Source of the DNA: Ignavibacteriota bacterium
GTDB lineage: Bacteria; Bacteroidota; Ignavibacteria; Tepidaquicellales; Tepidaquicellaceae
Reading direction: 5' to 3'
Assembly (NCBI GenBank): GCA_026390735.1
Contig: JAPLFJ010000069.1
Span: 124,001-188,000, forward strand
Length of the DNA stretch: 64,000 bases
Below are positions 1 to 9,477 of the stretch, piece after piece. Positions within the stretch are counted from its first letter, which is position 1; each line of letters begins with the position of its first letter. The notes under the pieces are model-generated. The model made no database searches, was not told the DNA's origin, and saw only the letters and a list, made by a program, of their open reading frames with translations. Made by a program: the position numbers and the translations under genes.

Positions 1-2
1 CT

Positions 3-824
3 TCTGCCTCAGTTTGTCAGGTTGGAACAGGAACTGACTCCTCAAAATTTCCCTTCTCTACTTACTGGATGGACTGCAGAACACAAATGCTGTTTAACTC
101 TACTGATATAAGTGCATGTGGAACGCATAATGGAAATATTACAGGAATAGGATTTAAAGTGTTTTCAGTTGCTCCACAGATTATGAACGGTTTTAATATT
201 AGGTTCCAGACTACAACTCAAACATCTTTAACGGGGTTTGTTAATTCAGGCTGGCAAACTGTATATTCGGGAACTTATGCTGTACAGGATACAGGCTGGC
301 AATTTATTAATTTCCAGAATCCTAATTTCTGGTACCAGCAAAACACCAATTTATTAGTAGAAATATGTTTTCATAATACTTCCTACACTGAATATTCTTA
401 TGTTTATGCAACTCAGGCTATCGGAATGACCTGGGGATACTATATGGATAACATACCGGGTTGTACTATGACGGGAGGAAGTATGCAGACTAAAAGACCA
501 AATATAATATTTTTTATTAACCCAATTGTTGGTGCTAACGGAAACAGTAATAATATTCCGGATAAATATATATTGTATCAAAACTATCCGAATCCGTTCA
601 ATCCTGTCACAAAAATAAATTATAATATAGCCAAAAATGGTTTTGTAAGTTTAAGAGTTTATGACATGCTCGGAAGGGAAATCCGCACTCTTGTAAATGA
701 AGAGAAGCCCGCAGGCTCATACTCCGTAGATTTCAACGCCACTGAATTTTCCACAGGTGTCTATTTCTACAAACTGGAATCAAAAGAATTCACTGACGTC
801 AAAAGAATGCTGTTGATTAAGTGA
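3..824 (+). CDS. T9SS-exported protein, 3' part only (5' end outside window)
   Basis: The reading frame is open to the left edge, so this is the C-terminal 273 residues of a longer gene; the first ATG inside the window (69) is not a credible start because the frame continues upstream with matching sequence. The visible part is a beta-rich domain (nt 3-540, motif RTQMLFN near its start) of the kind that repeats in large Bacteroidota surface proteins. The T9SS type A sorting domain follows (nt 558-821), with YPNPFNP, GREIRTLV and a terminal KRMLLIK. The product should cross the outer membrane through the type IX machinery and be released or anchored at the surface. Substrate or ligand is unknown. 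A strong terminator follows the stop codon. Confidence 0.85.
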   Translation, partial: SASVCQVGTGTDSSKFPFSTYWMDCRTQMLFNSTDISACGTHNGNITGIGFKVFSVAPQIMNGFNIRFQTTTQTSLTGFVNSGWQTVYSGTYAVQDTGWQFINFQNPNFWYQQNTNLLVEICFHNTSYTEYSYVYATQAIGMTWGYYMDNIPGCTMTGGSMQTKRPNIIFFINPIVGANGNSNNIPDKYILYQNYPNPFNPVTKINYNIAKNGFVSLRVYDMLGREIRTLVNEEKPAGSYSVDFNATEFSTGVYFYKLESKEFTDVKRMLLIK

Positions 825-851
825 TTCCTAACAAAAATTGTGTTTATAACC

Positions 852-882
852 AAAAGCCCGCTCATCAAAGCGGGCTTTTTTA
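852..882 (+). terminator. Rho-independent terminator
   Basis: Stem AGCCCGCT (855-862) pairs with AGCGGGCT (869-876) around a 6-nt loop, followed by a T run. It lies 28 nt after the stop of the T9SS cargo gene and ends its transcript. Confidence 0.9.
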
Positions 883-930
883 TTAGCAAAAGTTTTTATA
901 AAAAGGGTCCGGATTCTTAAGACTAATCAG

Positions 931-962
931 AGACCAAGGATAGACCAAGGATAGACCAAGAT
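931..962. repeat. 11-bp tandem repeat, three copies
   Basis: The unit AGACCAAGGAT occurs at 931-941 and 942-952, with a slightly changed third copy at 953-962. It lies between two convergent genes and has no visible coding role. Confidence 0.7.
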
Positions 963-1061
963 AAGACTATCGTGTTTTATTACAAATTTTCCTGTCAGAT
1001 GGCAAAATTCGGTTAAAAAATAGTATTATATGTGAAGGGGTATGGAATGGGTATTATTTCT

Positions 1062-2330
1062 TTAAAAGAAAGATATGAATAACATTATGTTCAGGTATGT
1101 TACTATTAATCCTATTAAGATTAATATATACTTTGTATAAACGTTGTTTACGTGTTTACCCATTATTTTCTTTGATGATGTGAGGTATATCTGCAGGAAG
1201 ATTGTGAGGGGAAGTTGTATGCTGAGTATCATTTGCGAAATTATAAGTCCTTTGAACGGGTCGGATATGAACAGTATGATTATCAGTGCGGCTACAAGGG
1301 ATATTCCCACTCCGAGTTTTGAGTGACTGTCTTTTATGTCGTATGGTTCACCGAACATTCCAGCGAGTATTGAACCGCCTGCCATTCCTGAGGTAATGCT
1401 TGATGCAAAGCCTGCGAAGAGCAGTGCGATTGCGAATACCATTCCTGCATAAGGTCCGAGAAGAGGCTCTAACAGTGATTTCGACTGCTGCAGTTCGCTC
1501 ACAGAAATGCTGTTCTTAAAAAACGTAGCTGCTGCGAGTATTATCATCGCGCTGTTTATCGCCCAGCCGACTATCATTGAGAAGAGTGTGTCGTAGAATT
1601 CGTAGTCAAGTTGTTTCTTTATTACTTCTTCATCTTTTAAATTCCACTGACGGCTTTGTATTATTTCGCTGTGAAGAAAAAGGTTGTGAGGCATTACGAC
1701 TGCGCCGAGTACTGCCATTATTATCAGGATTGAACCGTCGGGGATAGTCGGTGTGACCCAGCCCATTGCTGCACTTCCCCAGTTTACGTCTGCGAGAAAA
1801 AGTTCGTATATGAATGATATTCCGATTATTGAAACGAAACCGATAATGTATTTTTCAATCTTTCTGTATGAATTTGTGTAGAGCAGAAACCCGACTATGA
1901 TTACTACAATCAGTGAACCGATTTTTATGGGTATGTGAAATAGCATTTCCATCGCTATTGCAGCACCGAGAATTTCTGCAAGAGAAGTGGAGATTGATGC
2001 AAAGACTGCAGAACTCAGAACTGTTCTTGAGACTATTTTTGGAGTGTGATGAGTTGCTGCTTCCGAAAGACAAAGTCCCGATACGATTCCAAGGTGAGCT
2101 ACGTTATGCTGAAGTATGATTAACATAATAGTTGAGAGTGTAATCATCCACAGCAGAGTGTAGCCGTAATCAGCGCCTGCGGAAATGTTAGAAGCCCAGT
2201 TGCCGGGATCTATGAAGCCCACAGTAACAAGCAGTCCGGGACCTATGTATTTGAATATTTCAAGGCCTCCGAAACCGGGTTTATGTTCCTTCTTGTTGCG
2301 TAAGTCTTTTATGAAATTTCCAAGTCCCAT
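1062..2330 (-). CDS. Nramp-family divalent metal ion transporter
   Basis: A 422-residue membrane protein with about 11 transmembrane helices. The two unwound-helix signatures of Nramp (MntH) transporters are intact: DPGN at residues 41-44 in helix 1 and MPHN at 213-216 in helix 6, with Ala210 three residues before the metal-binding Met213. Known members import Mn2+ or Fe2+ with protons across the inner membrane; an intact Met suggests transition-metal selectivity. It begins 3 nt after the stop of the MFS gene on the same strand, so the two are probably co-transcribed with nusB. No metal-responsive operator was recognised. Confidence 0.9.
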   Translation of the reverse strand: MGLGNFIKDLRNKKEHKPGFGGLEIFKYIGPGLLVTVGFIDPGNWASNISAGADYGYTLLWMITLSTIMLIILQHNVAHLGIVSGLCLSEAATHHTPKIVSRTVLSSAVFASISTSLAEILGAAIAMEMLFHIPIKIGSLIVVIIVGFLLYTNSYRKIEKYIIGFVSIIGISFIYELFLADVNWGSAAMGWVTPTIPDGSILIIMAVLGAVVMPHNLFLHSEIIQSRQWNLKDEEVIKKQLDYEFYDTLFSMIVGWAINSAMIILAAATFFKNSISVSELQQSKSLLEPLLGPYAGMVFAIALLFAGFASSITSGMAGGSILAGMFGEPYDIKDSHSKLGVGISLVAALIIILFISDPFKGLIISQMILSIQLPLTIFLQIYLTSSKKIMGKHVNNVYTKYILILIGLIVTYLNIMLFISFF

Positions 2331-2333
2331 CGT

Positions 2334-3587
2334 TTATGATTTGTTTGGTGATTCTTCTTTAACGTATTTCAGCATCCAGAGTCCGAGGAGGAAGAAACCA
2401 GTTAATGAAAATATTGCAAGTTTCTGAGAACCTGTCAGCCACGATATAAGCCCGAATGTCAAAGGACCAACAAGTGTTGAAGTTTTCTCGAATAAAGAAT
2501 AAAACCCGAAGAACTCTGTTTTGATTTCAAACGGAGTAAGTTCCGTCATCAGTGTTCGTGATAAACTCTGAGTTGAGCCAAGGAAGAGTCCTGCAACCCC
2601 CCCTACGATGAAGAAGTAATGTATTTTCATACTGCCGAATATCAGGTATGAATTGTTATCGACGAATAAGAATATGAACACAAGTATTGCTATCCAGAAG
2701 AGAATGTTTACTATTATTGACTTCTTAACTCCGAGTACGTCGCCGAGTTTAGCAAAGATTAAAGAGCCGAGCATTGCAGTAAACTGTACGATGATGAAGA
2801 ATATGGCGAGTTCAATGGTTTCGAAGTTCAAAGATTTCTTCGCGTATATTCCCGAGAAAAATATGATTGTGTTCACAGAATCTATGTAGAGAAAATATGA
2901 AAAGAGAAAGTTTCTAAGGTTTTTATATTTATTTATATGCTTTATCGTGTCTATAACTTTCTTAAACCCATATGCGATATTGCTGGTGGACCTGTCGTCA
3001 TTGTGGTTTATGCTTCTCTTTTCTTTGAGGAATAAAAACAACGGCAGTGAAAACACGAGAAAGAACAATGCTGTAATAAGGAATAGAAAGTTGTAATTAT
3101 CTTTCAGCGGAAAGACCATAAGCACTGAAACAAGCGAGCCGACGTAGCCGACTGCGTATCCGTAAGAAGAAACTTTGTTGTAATCCTTCTCTTCAACCAT
3201 ATCGGAAATGAAAGCATCGTAGAACGTAAGTCCTGTCTGAAAGCCGATGTTGGAGACTATAAATAATATTAGCCCGAATATTATAGTCCCGGGTCCCGTG
3301 AAGTACATCAGTGCGGTAGGCACGATGCACAGCAGTGTGAACAGAAACAGATAATGCTTTTTGTTCGAAGTCCTGTCTGCGATAGCTCCGAAGACGGGAT
3401 TCAGAAGAGCGGAAATAATCATAGAGATGTTTATTCCGATAGACCAGTATAAGTCACCTATTGGCTGTTTTGCACATACTACATCGGTAAAGTAAACCGC
3501 AAAGACAAAAGCAACAACGATAACAGCATAGGACGAATTAGCAAAGTCGAAAAGCGTCCATATAAAAACCTGCCGTTTATTTTTCAT
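2334..3587 (-). CDS. UMF1-family MFS transporter
   Basis: About 417 residues and 12 hydrophobic helices. The N-terminus [12 protein letters not shown] is the family signature of UMF1/Atg22-like permeases, and a charged cytoplasmic loop near residues 190-215 separates the two six-helix halves. Bacterial UMF1 proteins are probably effluxers of small molecules such as amino acids; the substrate is not known. I chose the ATG at 3587, which overlaps the nusB stop by 11 nt. A TTG seven codons upstream (3608) is in frame but lies deeper inside nusB and is less likely. Confidence 0.88.
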   Translation of the reverse strand: MKNKRQVFIWTLFDFANSSYAVIVVAFVFAVYFTDVVCAKQPIGDLYWSIGINISMIISALLNPVFGAIADRTSNKKHYLFLFTLLCIVPTALMYFTGPGTIIFGLILFIVSNIGFQTGLTFYDAFISDMVEEKDYNKVSSYGYAVGYVGSLVSVLMVFPLKDNYNFLFLITALFFLVFSLPLFLFLKEKRSINHNDDRSTSNIAYGFKKVIDTIKHINKYKNLRNFLFSYFLYIDSVNTIIFFSGIYAKKSLNFETIELAIFFIIVQFTAMLGSLIFAKLGDVLGVKKSIIVNILFWIAILVFIFLFVDNNSYLIFGSMKIHYFFIVGGVAGLFLGSTQSLSRTLMTELTPFEIKTEFFGFYSLFEKTSTLVGPLTFGLISWLTGSQKLAIFSLTGFFLLGLWMLKYVKEESPNKS

Positions 3588-4047
3588 CCTCTGGCGTGTT
3601 AAACTCAATCAAACCCCTGCCTGTTTTGTTGAGTTTGTTTTCTTTTCTTAAATCGTTCAGGATTGCATCGAGCACTCCGTTTATAAACTTCGGACTTTTG
3701 CGCGTGCAGTACATTTTTGCGAGTTCAATGGCTTCGTTAATTGAAACCTTCGGTGGTATTTCGGGAAAGAACATCAGTTCGGCAATGCCGATTCTGATTA
3801 TGATTTTATCTATAAGTGATACTCTTTCGTATTCCCAGTTTTTAATCTTTGTCCTGATGGCTAAATCGAGTGCCCGCTGGTGTTTTAAAACCGCATCAAT
3901 AAGGTCAGATGCAAATACATATTTATCCATATCAGTTAATTCCACGAGTAAATCCTTCTTAACTTTATCAAGATGCTCTTTTGCAATCTGATAAGCGTAC
4001 AAAACCTCAAGGGCTTTTATTCTAACGAGTCTGCGTTGTGATGCCAT
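3577..4047 (-). CDS. nusB: Transcription antitermination factor NusB
   Basis: A 156-residue all-helical protein. It starts with the conserved [16 protein letters not shown] region and contains the family segment around [12 protein letters not shown] followed by [11 protein letters not shown]. NusB binds boxA RNA with NusE (S10) and supports antitermination on rRNA operons. It heads a minus-strand group with the UMF1 and Nramp genes and overlaps the next gene by 11 nt. Length and motifs match the family, so the call is firm. Confidence 0.93.
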   Translation of the reverse strand: MASQRRLVRIKALEVLYAYQIAKEHLDKVKKDLLVELTDMDKYVFASDLIDAVLKHQRALDLAIRTKIKNWEYERVSLIDKIIIRIGIAELMFFPEIPPKVSINEAIELAKMYCTRKSPKFINGVLDAILNDLRKENKLNKTGRGLIEFNTPEDEK

Positions 4048-4083
4048 TTTAAAGAACTAATGTTTATATTTATACAAATATAG

Positions 4084-5064
4084 TTAACCTATACCAAAAA
4101 GCCAAAATATTAATACGGCAAAAGATTCCTTTATACAGAAATTTATGTAACTCTCTGTGGATAACGGAGTATCCGATGAGAATGCATCCGCATTAATGTT
4201 GTTAAATTTACACATTTCGGTTGCACGAAACAAATGGAAATTGTCTGAAATAAGTATAATCTTTTGGTAATTGAATTTCTTGTAATATTTAGTTTTAACA
4301 AACTGTATCTGTTCGTTAGTGGAGTTCGACTTTGCCTCTACGAACAGGTTTCTCGGGTCAACTCCGTACTTTATCAGTTCGTTCTTCTGTACTTCGGCTT
4401 CTGTTAATTCATTCGGCGAACCTCCGCCCGTGAGTATTAACTTGGAAACGTATTTCTTCTCGTAGATTTCAAACCCTTTGTTAATCCTTTCCCTCAGTAC
4501 GGGTGAAGGTCTGTTGCCGCCCCATACTGCCGCGCCGAGTATGACACCTGCATCGGCTTTCTTCTTGCCTGATTTGTAATTGTCGGCATTGTCAGAAAAA
4601 TTGTAGACGAAGTATATTGTGGTGAGGAACAAAACCACGAAGAATAAAAGTATGTAGCCGAGGTTGTTAAATACGTGAAGTTTCTTTGAGGCCGAGAAGT
4701 ATACAAGTACGGAAGAGACGAGAATGAAGACTTTGAATATGAAGTATGCTACGTACAGTATGACTTTATAATCTTTGTCGCCAACTGTATAGGATAAAAG
4801 TATGATGGCAACGCTCACAACTTCAACAATCAGCAGTGCAAGCAGAACGCCGTTTCTGTACTTGCTCTTTGAAAATATGTTTAATAACACAAAAACTATG
4901 AGCATCAGAGTCATTCCGTTGGAGATTAAATTTCCGGTTTTAAAGACCGAAAATTCGTCGAGCATCATATTCTGGTTCGAATATCTGAGGTTAACCAGCA
5001 GAAATTCCGAAAATACCGCAACGATGACTATAAAGAATAATATAAAGTTCTTAGTTTTAAACAC
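4084..5064 (-). CDS. SanA/YdcF-like (DUF218) membrane protein
   Basis: A 326-residue protein with four or five N-terminal transmembrane helices (to about residue 155) and a C-terminal DUF218 domain. The domain shows the family signatures ADAGVILGAAVWG, ILTGGGSPNEL and ISDNFHLFRA. Relatives (SanA, ElyC, YdcF) act in envelope maintenance, but their reaction is not settled. The start codon is GTG. It sits 36 nt upstream of nusB on the same strand and may be the first gene of that transcript. Confidence 0.82.
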   Translation of the reverse strand: MFKTKNFILFFIVIVAVFSEFLLVNLRYSNQNMMLDEFSVFKTGNLISNGMTLMLIVFVLLNIFSKSKYRNGVLLALLIVEVVSVAIILLSYTVGDKDYKVILYVAYFIFKVFILVSSVLVYFSASKKLHVFNNLGYILLFFVVLFLTTIYFVYNFSDNADNYKSGKKKADAGVILGAAVWGGNRPSPVLRERINKGFEIYEKKYVSKLILTGGGSPNELTEAEVQKNELIKYGVDPRNLFVEAKSNSTNEQIQFVKTKYYKKFNYQKIILISDNFHLFRATEMCKFNNINADAFSSDTPLSTESYINFCIKESFAVLIFWLFGIG

Positions 5065-5147
5065 GATTTCAAGATTAATTTATCATAAGTAAGTTAAGTA
5101 AAAATTAATTATTTTGAAATTGCTTTAAAAAATACATAATTTATACA

Positions 5148-5768
5148 ATGTTTATCACATTTGAAGGAATAGACCTTAGCGGCAAATCTACTCAGGCGAA
5201 ATTGCTGTACGAATATCTTCGCAGAAAAAAGAAAAAAGTAATACTCGTAAGGGAACCGGGCGGTACACCTACCTCGGAAAAGATACGGGATATACTTCTG
5301 GACAAGTCATTGAAGGGAATGTTTTCTCTGACGGAGTTTTTACTGTTCTCCGCATCGCGGCATCAGTTAACTGAAGAAGTAATAAAACCGCATCTTAAGA
5401 AGGGGTACTTCGTAATATGCGACAGGTATTACGATTCTTCCACGGCATACCAGGGATACGGGGGGAAGATAGAGATGAATATCATTAAAAATATTAATGC
5501 GATTGCGTCGAATAAATTAAACCCTGACGTCACTTTTTTTGTTGATATAGATATGAGGGAATCTGCTAAACGCAGGTATTCCATGAAGAAGACAAAAGAC
5601 AGGATGGAAAGCAAGAAAGTGGATTACTTTAACAAGGTGATAAAGGGGTACAGGAGTCTGGCTAAACTCAACAGAAACCGTTTTGTTCTGCTTGACGGTA
5701 AAAGAACGATAGAAGAATTGCAAAACGACATTTTAAATACATTAAAGAAAAAGAATAAGAATGTTTAA
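5148..5768 (+). CDS. tmk: Thymidylate kinase
   Basis: A 206-residue dTMP kinase that makes dTDP for DNA synthesis. The P-loop GIDLSGKST lies at residues 7-15 (most relatives have DGSGKST, so Leu replaces Gly here). The DR motif is in VICDRYYDSSTAYQGYG, and REPGGT follows the P-loop as expected. It is the first gene of a long plus-strand run, diverging from the SanA-like gene, and overlaps the next gene by 8 nt. Confidence 0.95.
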   Translation: MFITFEGIDLSGKSTQAKLLYEYLRRKKKKVILVREPGGTPTSEKIRDILLDKSLKGMFSLTEFLLFSASRHQLTEEVIKPHLKKGYFVICDRYYDSSTAYQGYGGKIEMNIIKNINAIASNKLNPDVTFFVDIDMRESAKRRYSMKKTKDRMESKKVDYFNKVIKGYRSLAKLNRNRFVLLDGKRTIEELQNDILNTLKKKNKNV

Positions 5769-7419
5769 ACTTAAGAAGGCTGTAAAGATACTCGTGATTA
5801 TATTGCTTATGCAGTCGTGCACAGGTTATGCCCAGCTTAAAGAAGATGTGTACGATAAGATTAACAGGAATATGGAAATATTCGGTGACGTATATAAGGA
5901 AATACTTCTGAACTATGTGGATAAGATAAATGCCGATAAGTTTTTCGAGGCAGGGATTAGTGGTATGCTCGGAACGCTTGACCCTTACACGGTTTATTAC
6001 GGCGAGCACGACAGGGAATCACTCGAACTGATTACAGCAGGTAAATACGGAGGTATAGGAATCTCAATAAGTTTCAGGGATTCTGCGATAATAATTACTG
6101 ACTTAATGAACGGGTACGAAGCAGAAAGAAAAGGACTGAGACGCGGGGACGTTATCAAAAAGATAGACGGCAATGATGTTACGGGATTAGAGAATGAATC
6201 GGTAAGGAAAAGGGTAAGAGGTCAGGTTGGAACGAAGTTATCCTTAACCGTGGAAAGAGACAATGAGAATCTTAACTTTGAACTCGTAAGACAGGAAATT
6301 ATACTTAAGGATATTTCATACTTTGGCTTCCTTAAAAACGCAGATAAGAATATAGCATACATAAAACTGGACAGGTTCGGAACCAATTCAGACAGGGAAT
6401 TTGACAATGTTCTGAAGACACTGAAATCACAGAAAGAAATTAACGGACTGATAATCGACCTCAGGAATAACGGCGGCGGATTTTTAAATTCTTCAATCGA
6501 TATACTTAACAAACTTGTTGAGAAAAATAATCTGTTGCTTACTACCAAAGCAAACAAGAAGGATTCTGAAGTTAAGTACTTCTCAAAAGAAACTCCTTTG
6601 ATAGGGAAAGATATTCCGCTTGTTGTTCTGGTGAATCAGGGAACGGCGTCTGCTTCTGAAATTATGGCAGGTGCACTGCAGGACCTTGACAGGGCTGTGA
6701 TTGTCGGCGTTAAGTCATTCGGAAAAGGGCTTGTGCAGAACATAAAAGATTTAAACTTCGATACTCATCTGAAGATTACGATTGCAAGATACTTCACTCC
6801 TTCGGGAAGATGGATACAGAGCAAAGATTATTTTCTTGAGAATAAATACGGAGTGTTTTCAAACTCGGAAACGTTTGCGAAGAAAGAGTTTAAGACACTT
6901 AACGGAAGGCTCGTCTATGCAAACGGCGGAATTATGCCCGACGTGGAAGTGAAGACTGAAGGCGAGAGCGAACTTCATAAGGCGTTAATCGGTAAGGATG
7001 TGTTCTTCAAGTATGCACTGGCATACGTTGCAAAGAACCAGGGCATAAAAGTATTCCGGGCAACTGACGAAACTTACTCCGACTTCAGACAGTTTCTGAA
7101 CGAGAAAGGTTTTGACTATAAATCTGTTTCGGAGAAGAAACTTGACGAACTTAAAAAGTCGCTGACTCAGAGTAAACTTGACGATAAACTTTCGTCATAC
7201 CTTGGTACGATTGAACAGACAATCAACAGTGATGAGGAGAATGAATACATAAAGGCAAAGGATGAGATTAAAAGAAGTATCGAAGCGGAAATAAACAGGA
7301 TGATTGTTGAAGAGAAGGAACAGATTGAAGGGACTTTTGATTCCGACAGTCAGCTGCAGGAAGCAATAAGCATTATACTCGATAAAGCAAGATATTCAAA
7401 CATACTGGGAATACAATAA
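5761..7419 (+). CDS. S41-family C-terminal processing peptidase
   Basis: A 552-residue exported serine protease. The N-terminus is hydrophobic and ends LLMQSC, so it may be a lipoprotein. A PDZ domain spans about residues 95-168 (YGGIGISI, GLRRGDVI). The protease domain has GTASASE with predicted nucleophile Ser297 and GVKSFGKGLVQ with Lys322; the 25-residue spacing matches the known Ser-Lys dyad of CtpA/Prc. A helical tail of about 170 residues extends past the catalytic core. Family members trim C-termini of periplasmic proteins. It overlaps tmk by 8 nt. Confidence 0.93.
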   Translation: MFKLKKAVKILVIILLMQSCTGYAQLKEDVYDKINRNMEIFGDVYKEILLNYVDKINADKFFEAGISGMLGTLDPYTVYYGEHDRESLELITAGKYGGIGISISFRDSAIIITDLMNGYEAERKGLRRGDVIKKIDGNDVTGLENESVRKRVRGQVGTKLSLTVERDNENLNFELVRQEIILKDISYFGFLKNADKNIAYIKLDRFGTNSDREFDNVLKTLKSQKEINGLIIDLRNNGGGFLNSSIDILNKLVEKNNLLLTTKANKKDSEVKYFSKETPLIGKDIPLVVLVNQGTASASEIMAGALQDLDRAVIVGVKSFGKGLVQNIKDLNFDTHLKITIARYFTPSGRWIQSKDYFLENKYGVFSNSETFAKKEFKTLNGRLVYANGGIMPDVEVKTEGESELHKALIGKDVFFKYALAYVAKNQGIKVFRATDETYSDFRQFLNEKGFDYKSVSEKKLDELKKSLTQSKLDDKLSSYLGTIEQTINSDEENEYIKAKDEIKRSIEAEINRMIVEEKEQIEGTFDSDSQLQEAISIILDKARYSNILGIQ

Positions 7420-7420
7420 A

Positions 7421-8545
7421 ATGAGAATAGGTATACTTGGCGGCGGACAGCTTGCAAGAATGATGATTGAAGAGACTTCGAAGTATGGATTTGAGTTTGT
7501 GATATACACCGAAGAGGCAAATTCGCCCGCTGGAAAGATTTGCGGTAAGGAAATTACGGGTAAGTTCAGCGATACTGAACGGCTTAATGCGTTTTGTAAA
7601 GAGTGCGATATAGTTACATTAGAAAACGAGTTTATAGACAGAAAGTATATTGAACACATAGAGCAGAGCGGGAAAGTCTGTCTGCCGGGTTCTGATATAG
7701 TAGGAATGATTCAGGACAAGTATGTACAGAAGCAGACACTCGGGAAAATGAATATCCCCGTCCCTGAATTTGAAGAAGTGAGTTCAACGGAGGATATTAA
7801 GAAGTTTGCAGAAGCTCACGGCTATCCCGTGATTCTTAAGTCACGTACGATGGGGTACGATGGAAAAGGAAACTATAAGATTGATAACGAAGGTGAGATA
7901 AAGGATGCTTATGATTTGCTCGGTAAAAGGGGCAAACTGATGTGCGAAGAGTTTATAGGTTTTAAGAGGGAACTGGCAGTCCAGATTGTCAGAAGCAGTA
8001 ACGGTGAAGTGAAAGTTTATCCCGTTGTTGAGTCTGAACAGAAGAACCATATCTGCCATCTGGTAAAAGCGGACAGCGGGTTTAATGATAAAGTATCAAA
8101 AGAGATTAAAAGAATTGCGATTAAACTGGTTGAACGCATTTCTTATGTTGGAGTTCTTGCGGTTGAACTGTTTCAGATGGAAAACGGAAAGATATACGTT
8201 AACGAACTTGCTCCGCGTGTGCATAATACCGGGCATTACACGATTGAAGGATGTTATACTTCGCAGTTCGAAAACCATATACGTGCAATTACAGGATTAC
8301 CGCTTGGCCTGACAGGTATGAAATACAATAATGCAGTAATGATAAATTTAATAGGCGAAAGAAACGGTAAAGCAGACCTGAATGGGTATTCGGAATTAAT
8401 TAAAGACCCGATGGCAAACATACATTTTTACGGAAAAGATGAAACAAGGGTGGGAAGAAAAATGGGGCATATAACGGTTACGGGTGATGATATGGAAGTT
8501 GTATTAAATAAAGCACAAAGTTATCTTTCACAAATAAAATTTTAA
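7421..8545 (+). CDS. purK: 5-(carboxyamino)imidazole ribonucleotide synthase
   Basis: A 374-residue ATP-grasp enzyme. It opens with GILGGGQLARMM, the PurK signature, and has KSRTMGYDGKGNY in the ATP-binding region and the metal-binding LAPRVHNTGHYTIE segment. It converts AIR plus bicarbonate and ATP to N5-CAIR in purine synthesis. The partner mutase purE is not in this window. It starts one base after the stop of the protease gene, so translation is probably coupled. Confidence 0.95.
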   Translation: MRIGILGGGQLARMMIEETSKYGFEFVIYTEEANSPAGKICGKEITGKFSDTERLNAFCKECDIVTLENEFIDRKYIEHIEQSGKVCLPGSDIVGMIQDKYVQKQTLGKMNIPVPEFEEVSSTEDIKKFAEAHGYPVILKSRTMGYDGKGNYKIDNEGEIKDAYDLLGKRGKLMCEEFIGFKRELAVQIVRSSNGEVKVYPVVESEQKNHICHLVKADSGFNDKVSKEIKRIAIKLVERISYVGVLAVELFQMENGKIYVNELAPRVHNTGHYTIEGCYTSQFENHIRAITGLPLGLTGMKYNNAVMINLIGERNGKADLNGYSELIKDPMANIHFYGKDETRVGRKMGHITVTGDDMEVVLNKAQSYLSQIKF

Positions 8546-8550
8546 GAATT

Positions 8551-9474
8551 ATGTTTACAATTTTCTTTATACTGTTAATAGTCGTTGTAGTTTTAACGAT
8601 TGTTAAAAAGCAGAACGAAGTAACACCACAGGCTATTAAATCTATTAGCTTAGCCCGCGTTATTATTCTCGTTGCAATGGCAATAGTGCTGATGACATCT
8701 GCGCTGGTGCAAATCGGACCGGGACACGTAGGTGTTCCTATACTTTTCGGAAGCGTACAGGACAACGTTCTGAAAAGCGGACTAAACTTTGTTAATCCGC
8801 TCGTAGAAGTTCAAAAGCTCGACACGCGCATACAGGCATACACAATGAGCGGCGTTAAAGACGAAGGGGCTGTTCAGGGAGATGATGCTATTACATCATT
8901 ATCTTCTGATGGATTAAGTCTAAAACTTGATGTTACTGTCTGGTTTAAACTTAGCGAGAATGAAACACCAAACCTTTTAAGAAGTATAGGTACTGACTAT
9001 ATCGAAAAGATTGTCAGACCTGCTACAAGGACTGCATTAAGAGATGTTACCGTTATGTTTACTGCAACCGATATTTATTCTTCAAAGCGTGATGATTTTA
9101 TAAGTGAAATTACTAAGAACCTGGAAAAATCATTTGCTGGAAAAGGTATTCTTCTTGAAAAAATATTATTAAGAAACGTAGAACTTCCTGCAAGAGTTAA
9201 AGAAGCGATAGATGAGAAGATTGCAGCCGAACAAAGATCACAACAAATGGTTTACACACTTCAGAAGGAAAAACAGGAAGCCGAAAGAAAGAAAGTTGAA
9301 GCCGGTGGTATTGCAGATGCACAACGGATTATTTCGAATACAATTAATCCTCAGTATTTACAGTGGAAATACATTGAGGCTTTAAAAGAATTAATGAATT
9401 CAAAGAATAATACAATCGTTATTACGCCTTATGACCAGAAGTTAACACCTTTACTTAATTTAAATCAAAAGTGA
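8551..9474 (+). CDS. Prohibitin-like SPFH-domain membrane protein
   Basis: A 307-residue protein with one or two N-terminal transmembrane segments (residues 1-15 and about 30-52), an SPFH/band-7 domain (about 55-240; starts GPGHVGVPILFG) and a charged coiled coil (AAEQRSQQMVYTLQKEKQEA). Prohibitins and stomatins form large ring complexes that organise membranes and protease partners. Here it follows an S41 protease and purK closely. No specific partner can be named from the sequence. Confidence 0.85.
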   Translation: MFTIFFILLIVVVVLTIVKKQNEVTPQAIKSISLARVIILVAMAIVLMTSALVQIGPGHVGVPILFGSVQDNVLKSGLNFVNPLVEVQKLDTRIQAYTMSGVKDEGAVQGDDAITSLSSDGLSLKLDVTVWFKLSENETPNLLRSIGTDYIEKIVRPATRTALRDVTVMFTATDIYSSKRDDFISEITKNLEKSFAGKGILLEKILLRNVELPARVKEAIDEKIAAEQRSQQMVYTLQKEKQEAERKKVEAGGIADAQRIISNTINPQYLQWKYIEALKELMNSKNNTIVITPYDQKLTPLLNLNQK

Positions 9475-9477
9475 TAA

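Noticed and set aside
3588-3608. Upstream TTG start for the UMF1 transporter
   Set aside because: The extra seven residues lie inside nusB, and the ATG at 3587 gives the normal family N-terminus.
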